A stretch of DNA of 47,854 nucleotides from Davidsoniella eucalypti (GCA_004009845.1 RMBW01000158.1:1-47854), one strand, 5' to 3'; counted from the first letter of the stretch, positions 29,701 through 40,782 are shown. Notes: generated by a model not told the origin, from the letters alone. A program made the numbers and translations.

Positions 29701-30338
29701 GTCTATCACATTTTTCAAATACATCAATATATGATATATGCTAGTGAGTGGGCTATGAGCCTAGTAGTATCAGAATATAGAGTAGCAATCATACACAGCC
29801 AAAGGAGCAATGTCAGCTGATATTTTTGCAGGCTCGCCTATGAAGATTCACAAGAAGTTCTTACATGTAAGATGGGCTCAACATCTCGTGACCCTATATA
29901 CATATGTACTTACATATGCAACGGCCTTCCCTCGGCATAGGTCTGTAGCCAAATGATTGTATCTGCATATGTATTTAACTCTTCAACATCTGTGATGGTA
30001 AGACAACAAGCGAATATGTAAGAAACTGGGCACCACAGCCTGATTACATTTCTCGTTTGATAATTTCTACCCAACTTCTTGCTAATGACAAGATTACATT
30101 GGCCAACTCATCTCCAAAAGGACTGCACTGATTATTTTTTCCGGAGTCCTCTGAAAGTGCAGTTTTATCGATCCCTCTCTTAAACCCCGCCCACCTCTTC
30201 ATTCTGTACAATCTTCTGGCACTAGAATTTTATGTTTTCATTCTTCTCTTCTTCTCTTCATCCGAAGTCAACCTCTTCATAATAGCTCACTATTCTACTG
30301 TTCTCAGTATATGTCTTTGTCAAGTCAGGGATCTCGTG
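29701..30338. other. Intergenic region upstream of the HET gene
   Basis: No gene was supported. The final 150 bp contain pyrimidine-rich stretches (ttcttctcttcttctcttcatcc, shortened here) typical of fungal promoters, close to the ATG at 30339. A short upstream ATG frame begins at 30311 and overlaps the start out of frame, which could lower translation. Confidence 0.45.
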
Positions 30339-33300
30339 ATGCCCAGAAAGAAATTCTGCTTGAAATGTTCCGAATGGCTCCTAGGAACTATTGTGTTTCC
30401 AAGAGCTTGGGCAGATCTACAGGATGTCGTCCTCTTGTACTTTGAGCGGTATTCTGGGGGTGCCATTGATTACCACCAATTCATCATACCTAGGTGTGCT
30501 GCCTGCGAAATATTAGTTGCAGGTATCAATGTCAAGTGGAGATACAACATCCAACGATACCAATTCTGTGGTGCAACCCGAAAACCACAAAAGATCACCG
30601 ACCTGCTCGACATAGCTTCAGAGCAAACCAAAAGCAACAGAATAAAGTGGCGATCCGAAGTCTATTTGGGTGCCCGTGGAAAAAGGGTATTCATTAGCTT
30701 TACTGCAATCTACGAAAAGTATGAGAATCTCTGGAGTGTCGTCGATATCGAAAAGTCGTCACGAGTCTCTCCACGTTTTGAAGTTGGCATGATTCAGAGC
30801 TGGATAGAGGCATGTGACAATAGAGAACATGATTTTGAACCATACGAGACCACAGGTAAGTTTAATTAAGTCTTACCGGGCTACAACAATATACAAGGCA
30901 AAGAAGGCAAAGTACTAACATTCAGGCTAGCTATTCATGAGCTTCCTTCAGAATTTCGGTTGATCGATGTCCACAAGATGTGTTTAGTCAAGCCTAGACA
31001 AGACTCCCTAAAGTACATTACCGTGAGCTACACATGGGAAACCCAGCTGGGTGGCAAGGAGATCCTCCAGTTGACATCCGAGTCACTTTCGTTGTTTCGT
31101 CGTGAAGGATTCTTCAAGGGCAACACTCAAGTTCCTAATTTGTTATCTGAGTGTCTGGCGCTTTGCACAGAACTCGGCTTCTCTTATCTCTGGATTGACC
31201 GATATTGCATTCTCCAGGATGAAAGTGAAGATTCCCGGGAAGATCGCCTTGCCCAAATCTGTGCCATGGACAAAATCTACCAGGCTGCTCATCTCACCTT
31301 GATTTGCGCCCCTGATGGCAAAGATATTGACTTCCTGCCGGGCTATCAGACCGACCGTGAGCCAATTTACCTTGAACAGTTGTCCCATAGTGTTCATGCT
31401 TATTCAAATTTTGCCCAGGGCTACCAAAAAAGCCATTGGAACACCCGTGGATGGACATTTCAAGAAGATATACTTTCTCGACGAAAGCTTTACATCACCG
31501 ATAGATCTGTTGAATTTCGTTGTAAATGTGGCGTCAATTCGGAATCTTTGATATGGGATCGAGACCAACCTTGCTATCTAAAGCCATCATCACGCCCACG
31601 CAATCCCGTTCTAGCACAGTACCACCATTCTGGATTTATACCGGCCAAGCAATATCTCCTTCGAGGACAAGCGTTGAAGTCTTGGCTTTCATATTCGGTA
31701 GTAAAAAATGAAAACTTTGAGAAATTTCAGCGGCTTATTTGTTTTCTCAGGGAGATCGAGGAGGTCTCTCTACACGGGCACCATGGAGTCAAAGCCATTG
31801 ATCTGTGTCTCCAAGAGCCTACAAACCTGGGTGACATCTCCTCCATCATGACGTCCCTAGTTTTTTCATTCAAATGTCTTTCTTCTTCTCTCAAACTGGG
31901 TAACTTTGTTGCTGAAGTTGTCTCTTATGGCTATTTTGTATCGCCGCTGTCCGAGGGCGTTCTCGATGAAATCCTTGTAGTGCTGATGAAGATCAAAGAA
32001 ATGATTCGAGCTATAGAGAAGTTGGACGATGTCCATCGGAAACTACGCGACTATTACTACTTGGAAATGTCGCCGAAGGAGGACGATGTAAGTGGCATCG
32101 AGCAAGAAGCATGCGCCATAATCAACCAACTCTGCCCATTGATGGAAGCCATCGATTTACAGCATCAGTTTGCTATTTCTATTCCGCTAAGACGACACGG
32201 TGATATTGTATCATATGAAGATGATGCCACTTTCTATTCTTTCGATCCCATGTCTACTTCCTATGACCAACTTGTTTATCTTCAAACACTACTGTTCTTC
32301 AAAAGGTATATCAAGTTGTTTAGTGTTCATACCGGAATGCTCGATTCAAAAAAAATGCATTCCAACATGAAAGATGACTACATTACTCTAAAGGACGACA
32401 TCGAATTCTTGAACGATCACAACATTCTTCACCTCGATCTATCCGCTTTTTTCGAACCAAGTTTCAACTGGGATGAGTTTGATTGGCTTCGATTATCAGT
32501 CGGTATTGCAAAGATCTTTTTGTTGGGCGATTTTTGTGATCAACGCCAAGTTTTGGCAATGCACAAATATTTGCAGCCTAAATCTTTTTACATATCCTTC
32601 CCTCATGTTTGGCTCAGCCCCGAACACACATATCGCGACTTGTTAAACGTAATACGCGACATGAGTAAACATGTGAAACATCACGGCTACGACACCCTTG
32701 ATCAACAAAAGCTACAATCTTTCCGGGACAATATCGACAACTATTCTTCTATAATCTCTCTCTATCACAAAATAATCGACATCGACACCCTCGACACTGA
32801 TACATCAACTGCACAAGAATTTATTCGAGCTGTTACAAAAGTCGAAAGTAAAGACATGCAGAAACAAGCCGATTCTAATCTGTGGCACGAGTTCTATGAC
32901 CATCTTGATAGATATAGTGGTCGGAAGCTATCCCGGCCTACGGATTCTTTGAACGCATTTCAAGGTGTTGCGTCAAAGCTAGAACGTAAATGGAACATTC
33001 CTTTTGCATTTGGCGTCCCTTTGAAATACATGTTACTGAGCTTGGGTAATAGAACAATTCCTGATTGTCAAAGAAATGAAACAGTCCCATCATGGTCTTG
33101 GGCATATCGTGTCGGGTCCATCGCAACCTATAATTCCTTTTTTAAACTTACGACATTCATCTCGCAAATTCATCACATCAACCAGGAAGGAGACATTCGA
33201 ACGTCATTGATGAAATCCGACGGCCGCTTTATTGTATCTCCTACGGACAAAATCACCATCGAAGAGACCAGGATCGGAGCTTTACTTCAGAGAAACGATA

Positions 33301-33689
33301 TCATCGAAATATTGCGCAACAAGCCCAATCCAATTCCAAACTCCCTGATTCTGACTAGTTTTGTCCTTCCAGTTTCTTTCAAGGAAGATCGTCACAAAAC
33401 CAGAATCTACGAAAGTCCGAGTGACAATAATGATTTTCGTAGTGACTTGGAAGTTGACTATCATCACCGATTTATCGATATCAATGTAACACAAAAACAG
33501 GAGTTTATACTGCTGTCTTTGTACCATAAAGAGATCGAGATTCATCATCATAACATGACATGCTTGATACTAAGGCTAGATATGAACTCTACTAAAGTCT
33601 TTGGGATTCCAGTTTACATCAAAGAAGATGCGATAAATATTACCCCTAACATAGATAAATTTCGTGTTCAAACATCTATCATAATATAG
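30339..33689 (+). CDS. HET-domain protein (heterokaryon incompatibility type)
   Basis: Two exons, 30339-30855 and 30931-33689, encode about 1,091 residues. The N-terminal 170 residues have two CX2C pairs (C7/C10, C53/C56), like a zinc ribbon. The HET domain follows in exon 2 at about 201-355: YITVSYTWE, SYLWIDRYCILQD, IYQAAHLTLICAP and NTRGWTFQEDILSRRKLYIT. The long C-terminal part has no motif I recognise. HET proteins act in non-self recognition and cell death after fusion of unlike hyphae; the partner here is unknown. The frame is intact. The start is the ATG at 30339, since the codon before it is GTG. The gene stands alone among decayed genes and repeats. Confidence 0.9.
30856..30930 (+). 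other. Intron of the HET gene with competing 3' splice sites
   Basis: 75-nt intron starting GTAAGT, with branch sequence TACTAAC (30913-30919) and 3' CTAG at 30930. This joins the two frames exactly (exon 1 leaves one base, g; g+ct gives GCT). The earlier CAG at 30925 is only about 7 nt past the branch A and would give GGC TAG, an immediate stop. Confidence 0.85.
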
Positions 33690-34172
33690 TAGATATTATA
33701 ACAACAGTCTCAGTCACACTTCTAGAAAACAAAACAACGAGCGCATGATATTCATAAGTGTAAACTCTAATAGAAAAAAAGCCAAGTAGTTATAGCTGGT
33801 ATTGTAATATGAAACTAGTGTATTGTTGTATGTTTTGATGTCTGACAGTGTATTCTGTGCAACCACTAGGACTAGGTTTAAAATCGACCTTTGATTTGAT
33901 TATATTTAACTCTGCCAAATCGCTAAGATCATACAACAGATATTTAACGTTGTGCCTGTATATTAAAGTTGTTTTGGCAATTTTAAAGTGTAAATACTAG
34001 GTTGAAATGTAGCGATAAGTGCAAAAGCAAAGACAGGTAATAGTAGAGGAAAATAGTAGAAAGAAGCAGTAAAAACAACATAGAGGAAACAAGAAGAACG
34101 AAAAAACCTTGTCACAGCTGTAGAATCATCAAAAGAAAGCAGCACCCAATCAAAACATCATTCACATGCTCC
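33690..34172. other. Intergenic, downstream of the HET gene
   Basis: AT-rich sequence with no supported gene; it presumably holds the 3' UTR of the HET gene. Confidence 0.5.
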
Positions 34173-34376
34173 TCAGGCCAGGAAGCCCTCCTCACAATCC
34201 GCGAAATCGTCCTCGTCTTGATTCCCCAAGTCCGACGGACAGACTGGGAGTGTTGCGCCGTCACCCATGCGGCCTTCTTGAGCCACACCTCGGGTCACCC
34301 AATGGGCCTCAACTCGGGTTTCAGCCATCAAGATGCCCACGGTTCGGGCGAGCCAGGCTGAAGTGGTCTTTGACAT
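34173..34376 (-). pseudogene. Unrecognised coding fragment
   Basis: A GC-rich minus-strand frame of 67 codons stands out from its AT-rich surroundings and ends DLGNQDEDDFADCEEGFLA. Upstream on the same strand (to about 34500) other frames look coding but carry stops (HTKLLSLDDFVLPGRIDGPEV, then NYVQDTITTYVKDHFSLARP). It is probably the decayed 3' end of a gene. The family is not recognised. Confidence 0.4.
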
Positions 34377-34560
34377 ATGTTGTTATAGTATCTTGAACGT
34401 AGTTTCAGACCTCGGGTCCATCGATCCGCCCTGGGAGAACAAAGTCATCCAAACTCAATAGCTTTGTATGTGCGGGTCGGTCGCTGGTGAGAACATCCCT
34501 CGAGAGGGGAAATCGGGCTCAGGGCCTCACGAAACGGTGCTTCGAAGGCGACAAATGTCG

Positions 34561-34847
34561 AAAAAGAAAACGAGAATGGACAGCAGCATTGGGGATATGT
34601 GCTGGTCGCTCTTAAAACCCACGACGAAGGGGAAAGATTCGTCTTTGGACGGAGGGGGAGGTACTCGAACTCAAAGGTACCCCCCCGAGGGTTGTAGGAG
34701 GGAAGGTTGAGGGTCCAGGTCGGCTTTCGGCAGTTCCTTTATAATGCCTTCTAAGCCCCAAATTCTCACATTTCCACTTTGTCGTGCATTTCTAAGAGCG
34801 ACCAGCACCGGTTCCCAATGCTGCTGTTCATTCTCGCTTTCTTTTTT
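34561..34847. repeat. Inverted repeat of a coding fragment
   Basis: Arms 34561-34635 and 34771-34847 are inverted copies, about 75 bp each with roughly four of five bases equal, around a 135-bp spacer. Each encodes the same peptide on its own strand: KENENGQQHWGYVLVALKT (plus) and KESENEQQHWEPVLVALRN (minus). The minus copy continues in frame into repeat F. Confidence 0.75.
34709..34769 (-). repeat. Dispersed repeat F, copy 2
   Basis: Matches 26885-26941. On the minus strand it continues the frame of the right arm of the inverted repeat (VALRNARQSGNVRIWGLEG, then IIKELPKADLDP), so the unit spans at least 45 codons of one protein. Confidence 0.65.
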
Positions 34848-34968
34848 CAACCTTTGTCATTTTTGATGCACCCAAGTTGATCAATATGTCTATGCATGGT
34901 GGCTGCCCAAACCTTGTCACCTAAGGACAATAATAACAACAACAATCAACTAAGATCTAAGGCGGCAC

Positions 34969-35669
34969 GATGAGGAAAACGCTAAAAAGCTAGCACAAGC
35001 CGAAGCACGCACCGAGAAGGAACGACTCGAGAAAGAAGCTGCTCGAAAGTTCAATGTGCTTTCTGACTTCTCAACACATCTTTACAACAGTTTTTAACTC
35101 AACTACCAAGCATCGAAACGAGCCAAATAAAGCATTCCATGCAACTGGTGGGCCTACTTCTTGAAATCTTGGACCAACTTCGAGAGCATTCATGAACAAA
35201 AGTTCACTCACTTCTATACTTTCTTCGGTGAACAAGAACGTTAAATATAATCAAATCTGTGGGTATACAAGGCATTGTAGTATACCGACAAAATCAAATC
35301 AAAGAACTATTTCCAAGCTTTAGCAGTATTGCCTTCAACCAGAAAAAGCTGGCAAAGCCATTGTCATGTGAGGATCATGTTGTCTTTTTTTCTCGACTGA
35401 CTGTTGAGGACCATGTTGAAACTATCATCAACCTACTTTTGCAGCATAAAGAACCCGGCAAGAAAACAGCATACGATTCTATCGAAAAAGTGGTTTTCGA
35501 TGTCAACTCACGATATTATGCGGTTGCTCAATTGGCAAAGGAATCTTCAATTCACCCTAGTCGAACCACCAAGGATACGGGTAGCTCATCCCTCCAAATA
35601 TCGGTATATCAGACTCTGATCTCTCGGATACCGACGTTCCGCCAGATGCCCATCAGATGCAACAAATAA
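34969..35669 (+). pseudogene. Broken paralogue of the REase-kinase gene (N-terminal part)
   Basis: Plus-strand segments match the first third of the protein at 40943-43393. They are a charged coiled coil (RHDEENAKKLAQAEARTEKE), then HLYNSF-stop-LNYQASK (LYNCYALNYKTFK in the gene), WTNFESIHEQKF (WSDFPRVHEKKF), and CEDHVVFFSRLTVEDHVETI (CEKSVVLFSKSVIEDDVRDA). In-frame stops and a frame change interrupt it. The nuclease-like and kinase domains are absent. Confidence 0.8.
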
Positions 35670-36023
35670 TGTTACATTGTATACTAACTAGTATTAGCTC
35701 AGGGCTATGTATCTTAGGATACCGCCTAACAAGGAATAAAAAGAAAAAAGAAAAGAAAAGACCTGTCCATTCCCCGTCAAGTTTCGTGGAATTAGGAAGA
35801 TGTACGCAATCTCTATGATTGGTCGGTGAACTTACTTTTATACAGGCAGGAAGCTGAATCAGAGTCACGTGATGGCGCGTGAGTTTCCTGTGCTGTAAGT
35901 TGTAATTCAAGCCAAACTCGGATGATAGCAAGTCAACATTTGTATCGGTCTTTAGCTTTCGAATTTAATTTAATTACCACCCTATTGCCATTTCGTCAAC
36001 ATTTCCATTTTACTTCAGTGGCC

Positions 36024-36378
36024 ATGAACAGGCGTGTTGGTGGCCTTTTCCAAGAGATAAATGATCTTATCAAGTCAGCAGGCCATCAAGGTCAAGCAAG
36101 AGCATGAGGCCGATGATGACGCCCCTCAGAGGCGTGGCAGAAGGCCAACTGATGACAAGCCCAATAACGTATCTGATAACCAACTCAGAAATACTATTGA
36201 ATCTGGTATTATTCAGCAGATGACTGTTGGTCACCTGAAAGATAACTTGGTAATGTCCCAGGGCCGCAAGGCAGATCTTATTAGCAAGTTGGAACAATGG
36301 TTGGATACTCACTACATTTTAGGCAGTCATGGGAATAGCTCCATTAGTCTCAAGGTAGAAAGCTACATAGTTATGTGA
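36024..36378 (+). pseudogene. Small SAP-domain frame with a one-base frameshift
   Basis: ATG 36024 opens MNRRVGGLFQEINDLIKSAGHQ, then the frame must move by one base near 36090 to continue VKQEHEADDDAPQRRGRRP and a SAP-like motif (MTVGHLKDNLVMSQGRKADLISKLEQWL). SAP domains bind DNA, and RRGRRP resembles an AT-hook, so a DNA-binding role is plausible. No intron fits the break. The frame ends at 36378 after about 117 residues, short for SAP proteins, so it may be a truncated gene or a small gene with a recent lesion. Confidence 0.5.
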
Positions 36379-36763
36379 TATGTTAGCACAATTGTCTTGG
36401 TGTGATATTTACCATCATGGCCCACAAATTATATACTTGGTGATTCACAGATGTCTTATCTGATGATAATGAAAGATATATAACTAATGTAATATTGATG
36501 CAATGTATATTATGATATGATAATTTCCAACTCTTGTGGTGTTTTTGAATACTCCTCTCTTCTCAATCTATGATCATGCTCCAATCAAGCTATATCCTTG
36601 ATAGTAGTCAAAGTTGTCCCCATGACTACAAGGCAGATATTTCTATTATGCAATGTTAATTGGCCTAATGCAATCGTTCTCGGATAAGAGAATCATTATG
36701 CAATAAGGCGAGTACTAAGCATACACAAAGTAGCAAGCGACTAATGCGGTTACTTGTGACTGC

Positions 36764-37152
36764 TTAGATGCAGTAAGGCGTCTGGGTTACCTCGTTGAAG
36801 GAGCAAGAGGTGTTAGGAGGGCAGTCACCGGCGTACTATATTGAACAAAAGCATGCAATGTTAGTCTATGGAATTTCTCTAATTGCAACTTGACATATGT
36901 TTCTACTTGAAGAAAGAATATACAGCAATATCAAAAGGGAGAATGTCGAGAAGTTGAAGAAAAAAAACTTACCACCCAGGCACCTAGGACGCTGCAGATA
37001 GCCCAGCCATCAGAGCCCTCGTTGACGGTACACTTGAATGTGCCAGGGGCACAATTCTCCGGGACAGAAGTGGAAGCCGAATCACCACCCGGAGCGGGAG
37101 CAGCAACGGCCATGGAGGCAGCGAAAAGAGCGGTAATGGCGAAGGACTTCAT
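36764..37152 (-). CDS. Small secreted cysteine-rich protein
   Basis: Two exons on the minus strand, 37152-36973 and 36835-36764, encode 83 residues. A signal peptide (MKSFAITALFAASMAVAAPAP) precedes a mature part with six cysteines (CAPGTFKCTVNEG, WAICSVLGAW, then GDCPPNTSCSFNEV and TPYCI). The 137-nt intron starts GTAAGT, has a GACTAAC branch site and ends TATAG, in phase 0. Exon 2 was found by continuing past the intron; it restores the paired-cysteine pattern seen in fungal secreted proteins of this kind. Such proteins are often effectors or surface proteins, but the function here is not known. Confidence 0.85.
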
Positions 37153-37976
37153 TTTTGCGAAAGAGGGTGGCCGGTTGATATTAAGATGAAGAAGAGTTAT
37201 TAAGTAATGTTGAGACAGTGTTGAATGTTGAGAGAGCGAGGGTGAGTGATAGAGAAGAGATATTTTGGTTGCGTTATATAGAGGACGTCGACTGCCTTTA
37301 TATCTTTTCTTTTCTTGATTTCATTACTGTCTACTTTCTACTTTGCATAGCTTGGGGTCTCACTCATACACAAGACTATCCGGACAACGCCGTTATTCAA
37401 CAATGCTATCTTCGCCCATATTGCCAAGAGGATGTCAAAGCTTCCATGCTATTGAACCAACTGCATCCGACTCTCCGTCTTTCTTTCCCTGCTCTTCTCT
37501 ATGTCAGCACAATATGAATCGTTTTCTTTCTTATATCAGCATGGGCCTTGCACCGCCGCTGGTTTAGTCCGTTCGAGTCTTTCCATCTCCAACTTTTGAA
37601 ATCTGCTGGCTTCCTTTTTAGCTTCTTTGTTGTTGCCCCTGCTATACCTGCTAGGGACAAATAATATTATAATGGCATGTTCTTTATTTACTTTTATCGT
37701 TACCCCTCTAGTCTTGGTCTATATCTACTCCTCTGGGTGTACAACTAGGTCAGCCCTATGGAAAAATAGTATATATCTAAATAGGAGATGTAAGTTTAAG
37801 GCTGTCCCGCTGTCAAGGTAACGCATTTTAATAACGCTATACTGTCAGTCCCCCAAAAAGACCCTACCCAGCTATGGGGTTTCGGGAACTTAACTTGGAA
37901 CGATGTTCAATGTCATTGACAAATATAGCCAGAGCAGATGTAAGAGATAATGACAATGAGGGAAATCAAATACATA
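37153..37976. other. Intergenic between the secreted-protein gene and the transposon
   Basis: Nothing supported beyond the promoter of the secreted-protein gene. Pyrimidine-rich and AT-rich stretches only. Confidence 0.5.
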
Positions 37977-37978
37977 TA

Positions 37979-39084
37979 ACGTACTTCACCACTTCACGGG
38001 CCGCACCACTTCCAGGGCCACTTTTCCAGACTACCTAACTTGCAACCCTCATAACTCCACGAAAAAGTGGTCAAATCAATTACTTCTACTCGGAATCCGA
38101 TGAACTACTTGCATCTATCTCCTCTGGGCAGGTCATTGCATTGTGGCCGGCCTTCCGACAGATGCCACAGTGCCGCGTGCTCGTTTTGCGCCGCTTCGGC
38201 GACCCCTCCCCCGCACCTTTGTCGCGTCCTTCCTGCTCAACAACGCCCTTTTCCACCAAAAGCTGGCTGGCTTCCTCACCGGTAAGAGGTCCCGAATCCT
38301 GTAATCGGGTTCTTTTGGCCCGACGGCGTTTCGAGAGGGCTTCGTTAGCCTCTTGAAGTGCCTTGACCTCACTGGTCAAAATTGCAAGCTGGTGGTTAAC
38401 AGCTACCGTAGCCTTGGCCAATTGGTCAACAGAGGCTAAATTCGGTGTTGGGGAGCTTCCTTGATGCTTGGTCACTCGATCCTTGATGAGAGTCGACTAT
38501 TAAATGGCCTCCAAAGCTCGTCTCGTCGAAGTTGTAGAAATCGCAGTCCTAGATAGCGTACTTCGCACTCATGTTGGTGACCAAACGGAACCACGCGTCC
38601 AACACATGGGGATCTTCTTGCAAGGCCCTTTGGTAGTCGTAAACGTGAGAGAAACGCGTACCGAGCTCTGGTTGCCGTGCAACAAAGCGGTCGGTTCCGA
38701 CGAGTTGAAGGCCGCGTATCTCGAGCAAACGATTGGCCATATCTTTCACGTCAACCCTCCAGGGGGAAAACCCTCTTGCATCTAGCTGGAAGATATATTG
38801 AACAATCGACTCCTCTTCACTCGGGGTCAAGATCGGCAAGCCGTGGGTTCTATCGGCATCAAAGGCTCTTCCAGCTATTCTGTACTGGAGCGTCGTTCGT
38901 GGGACATGGAATAGCTTTGCGAGCTTTCGAATACTCAATTCCGGTGTCGTTCGCTTTGCCTCGATCGCAAGAATGATTCGAGACTCGCGGAGAAAGTTTG
39001 GCATCGTAAGTGCGTAAGTAAACTCGTCTTGAAGTTGGAGTGGTGGTGGTGGGGAAAAGTGGCCCTGGAAGTGGTGAAGTACGT
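37979..39084 (-). mobile_element. Pogo/Fot1-like DNA transposon, internally deleted
   Basis: 1,106 bp bounded by TA duplications (37977-37978 and 39085-39086). Terminal inverted repeats start acgtacttcaccacttc on both sides and share ccagggccacttttcc. The left repeat carries an extra 18-bp partial duplication. Inside is a transposase with its N-terminal DNA-binding part and C-terminal tail but no catalytic core. Non-autonomous as it stands. Confidence 0.9.
38086..39004 (-). pseudogene. Transposase remnant of the pogo-like element
   Basis: From ATG 39004 it has a helix-turn-helix (LSIRKLAKLFHVPRTTLQYRI) and CENP-B-type DNA-binding region (LTPSEEESIVQYIFQLDARG, TDRFVARQPELGTRF). It stops at a TAG just after SAKYAI. 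Beyond the stop the frame reads DCDFYNFDETSF, the first catalytic motif. The rest of the DDE core is deleted, and it resumes with the C-terminal tail (LAILTSEVKALQEANEALSKRRRAKR) and a zinc knuckle (CGICRKAGHNAMTC), ending at 38086. Confidence 0.9.
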
Positions 39085-39086
39085 TA

Positions 39087-40438
39087 GCTAAAAGATGCGT
39101 TTTGATTATACATGGATAGGGAATGTTTTTAAATGAAGTTTAGCTTGTTCATAAGTTATCTTTATTCCGACTACTATTTAGCATAAATTTCCTGAAAGGT
39201 TTTAACATTTTTGGTGATTTCGACAGTTTAGTGGTGTGTTTGCATGAAAATTAGTGGTATCTGCTGTCAAAATAGATAATAAAAATAGTCTAAAAACAAA
39301 ACCACAAGAAGAAACAACTATTTTCGAAGGCCACCTTAACACTAGCAGGAAGAACTATCTTAAAAATAAGACCGTATAGAACTATAACTAACTATACAAC
39401 CATAGTAATATGTATCTGATTCATAGAGAAAATCTTCGCTTGGATAATTTCTGAGTGATTACCTGAAAAATGACAATGCTAAAACGAAAAAAGGCTACAT
39501 ATACCCTTGCAACGTCAATATTTCAATGCACGGGTATACCGTCTTATACTTTCGTGTCGACTCTGTTGGGCTCTATTTATACTTCGGTATAAGCGTTCTG
39601 GGATTTCAGAGCATTAACATGTATTATCGGCCCATCTCTTCGTCTCCGTTTATCCCTCTGTATTCAAGGCCATGCTTTTCTTGCTATTTTGGCAATGCCA
39701 ATCTAGGACAAATTCACACATTGTTATATCATGTTAAGTTGATGATGATGAATAATGGTAATGCTGGAGGAAATGTCTTGCTCTCGGGTTATGGAGCCAG
39801 AAAACAGAATCACGGCAATTCAGCTTACCCTAGTCAGTTCGTATATCATGCTCATTGATGCATAGGGCTGATACTACTTAGTCTGAGATAAACAAGTATT
39901 GATTCATCGTGTATATCAGGCCAACACAAAATAAGGTAACTACATCTGTATATAGCAGGGAATAGGTAACTATCTCAATCTGCATAGCTCTATAGCTCCA
40001 TAAGATAAATGAATTAAAAAAAAAAAAAAAAAAAAAAAAGGTAACTATCTCTATCATGCTGACTACATGTATAATTGTAATCAATTTTGAGCTCTAATTT
40101 TCAATTAAGCCCAATTTGGAAATTGGCACCACTATTTATATTATTAAGCACCACAGCAAAACGCTATTTGAATCTGGTTTGTTTATTTACATCACTATAT
40201 AAATTGTACTTCATAATATGTATATGGTTCACAAACACCTTTCTATTTTGTTATTCCGATATTCGATCAACATGATTATTCCTAGCATCTCTATAATAAA
40301 TCAGTTTGATACTGAGTGATCGCCTCAAGCTAAGAAATCCTAATAACAACCACGGCGACGATGTTTATCAAGAATAATAGCCTAGATCTGTTTGCGATGT
40401 ATTAAGATCCAACATCATACTACCATGTGCATCTCAGT
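39087..40438. other. AT-rich gap with a LINE-1 tail
   Basis: No gene was supported in this 1.35 kb. The only element is the LINE-1 tail at 39977-40038. Confidence 0.5.
39977..40038 (+). mobile_element. Extremely short LINE-1 insertion with target duplication
   Basis: Only the last about 40 bp of LINE-1 (catagctctatagctccat...gaatt) and a poly(A) tail of about 24 nt are present, flanked by the 13-bp direct repeat aggtaactatctc (39964-39976 and 40039-40051). This is a complete target-primed insertion that was 5' truncated almost to nothing. Confidence 0.88.
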
Positions 40439-40660
40439 TCAAGCACCTCCACTCAAGCTGGGCGCCTTGATTAAAACCAACTGTACGTCATGCACATTAA
40501 TGTCAATTTCCAGGTCACACCAGACACGATATTTTACATCCCCAACGATCTGGCCATGAAATACACCCCTGCCAACCAGCCGGCTTTCGAGTGCGCCCCT
40601 AATACTTTGGAGGCCATCATGGACCAATGGCAGTTTAGTAGTAGCCAAATTGCTCATCAT
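40439..40660 (-). CDS. Small hypothetical frame
   Basis: 73 codons on the minus strand, opening MMSNLATTKLPLVHDGLQ. No family recognised, no signal peptide. It faces away from the gene at 40943. It may be chance, or the remnant of a longer gene. Confidence 0.25.
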   Translation of the reverse strand: MMSNLATTKLPLVHDGLQSIRGALESRLVGRGVFHGQIVGDVKYRVWCDLEIDINVHDVQLVLIKAPSLSGGA

Positions 40661-40745
40661 TTTTAGAAGGTTAAGAAAGAATCATACCTGAGTAGGTTGT
40701 CTTTCACCTTATATTGTATACTAGTATTAGATCAGAAAAAAACAT

Positions 40746-40782
40746 CTTCATAGCTCTATAGCTCCATAGCTCCATAAGATAA
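40746..40782 (+). repeat. LINE-1 tail fragment without poly(A)
   Basis: cttcatagctctatagctcc and the following bases match the LINE-1 3' tail, with a small internal duplication (agctccat twice) and no A run. It sits about 160 bp upstream of the REase-kinase start codon. Confidence 0.6.

Noticed and set aside
30311..30444. Upstream frame from ATG 30311 as the true HET start
   Set aside because: It stops after about 44 codons and is out of frame with the HET exons. It is at most an upstream ORF.
38086..38475. Zinc-knuckle protein as a separate gene
   Set aside because: It lies within the terminal repeats of the pogo-like element and is the C-terminal tail of the same transposase family.
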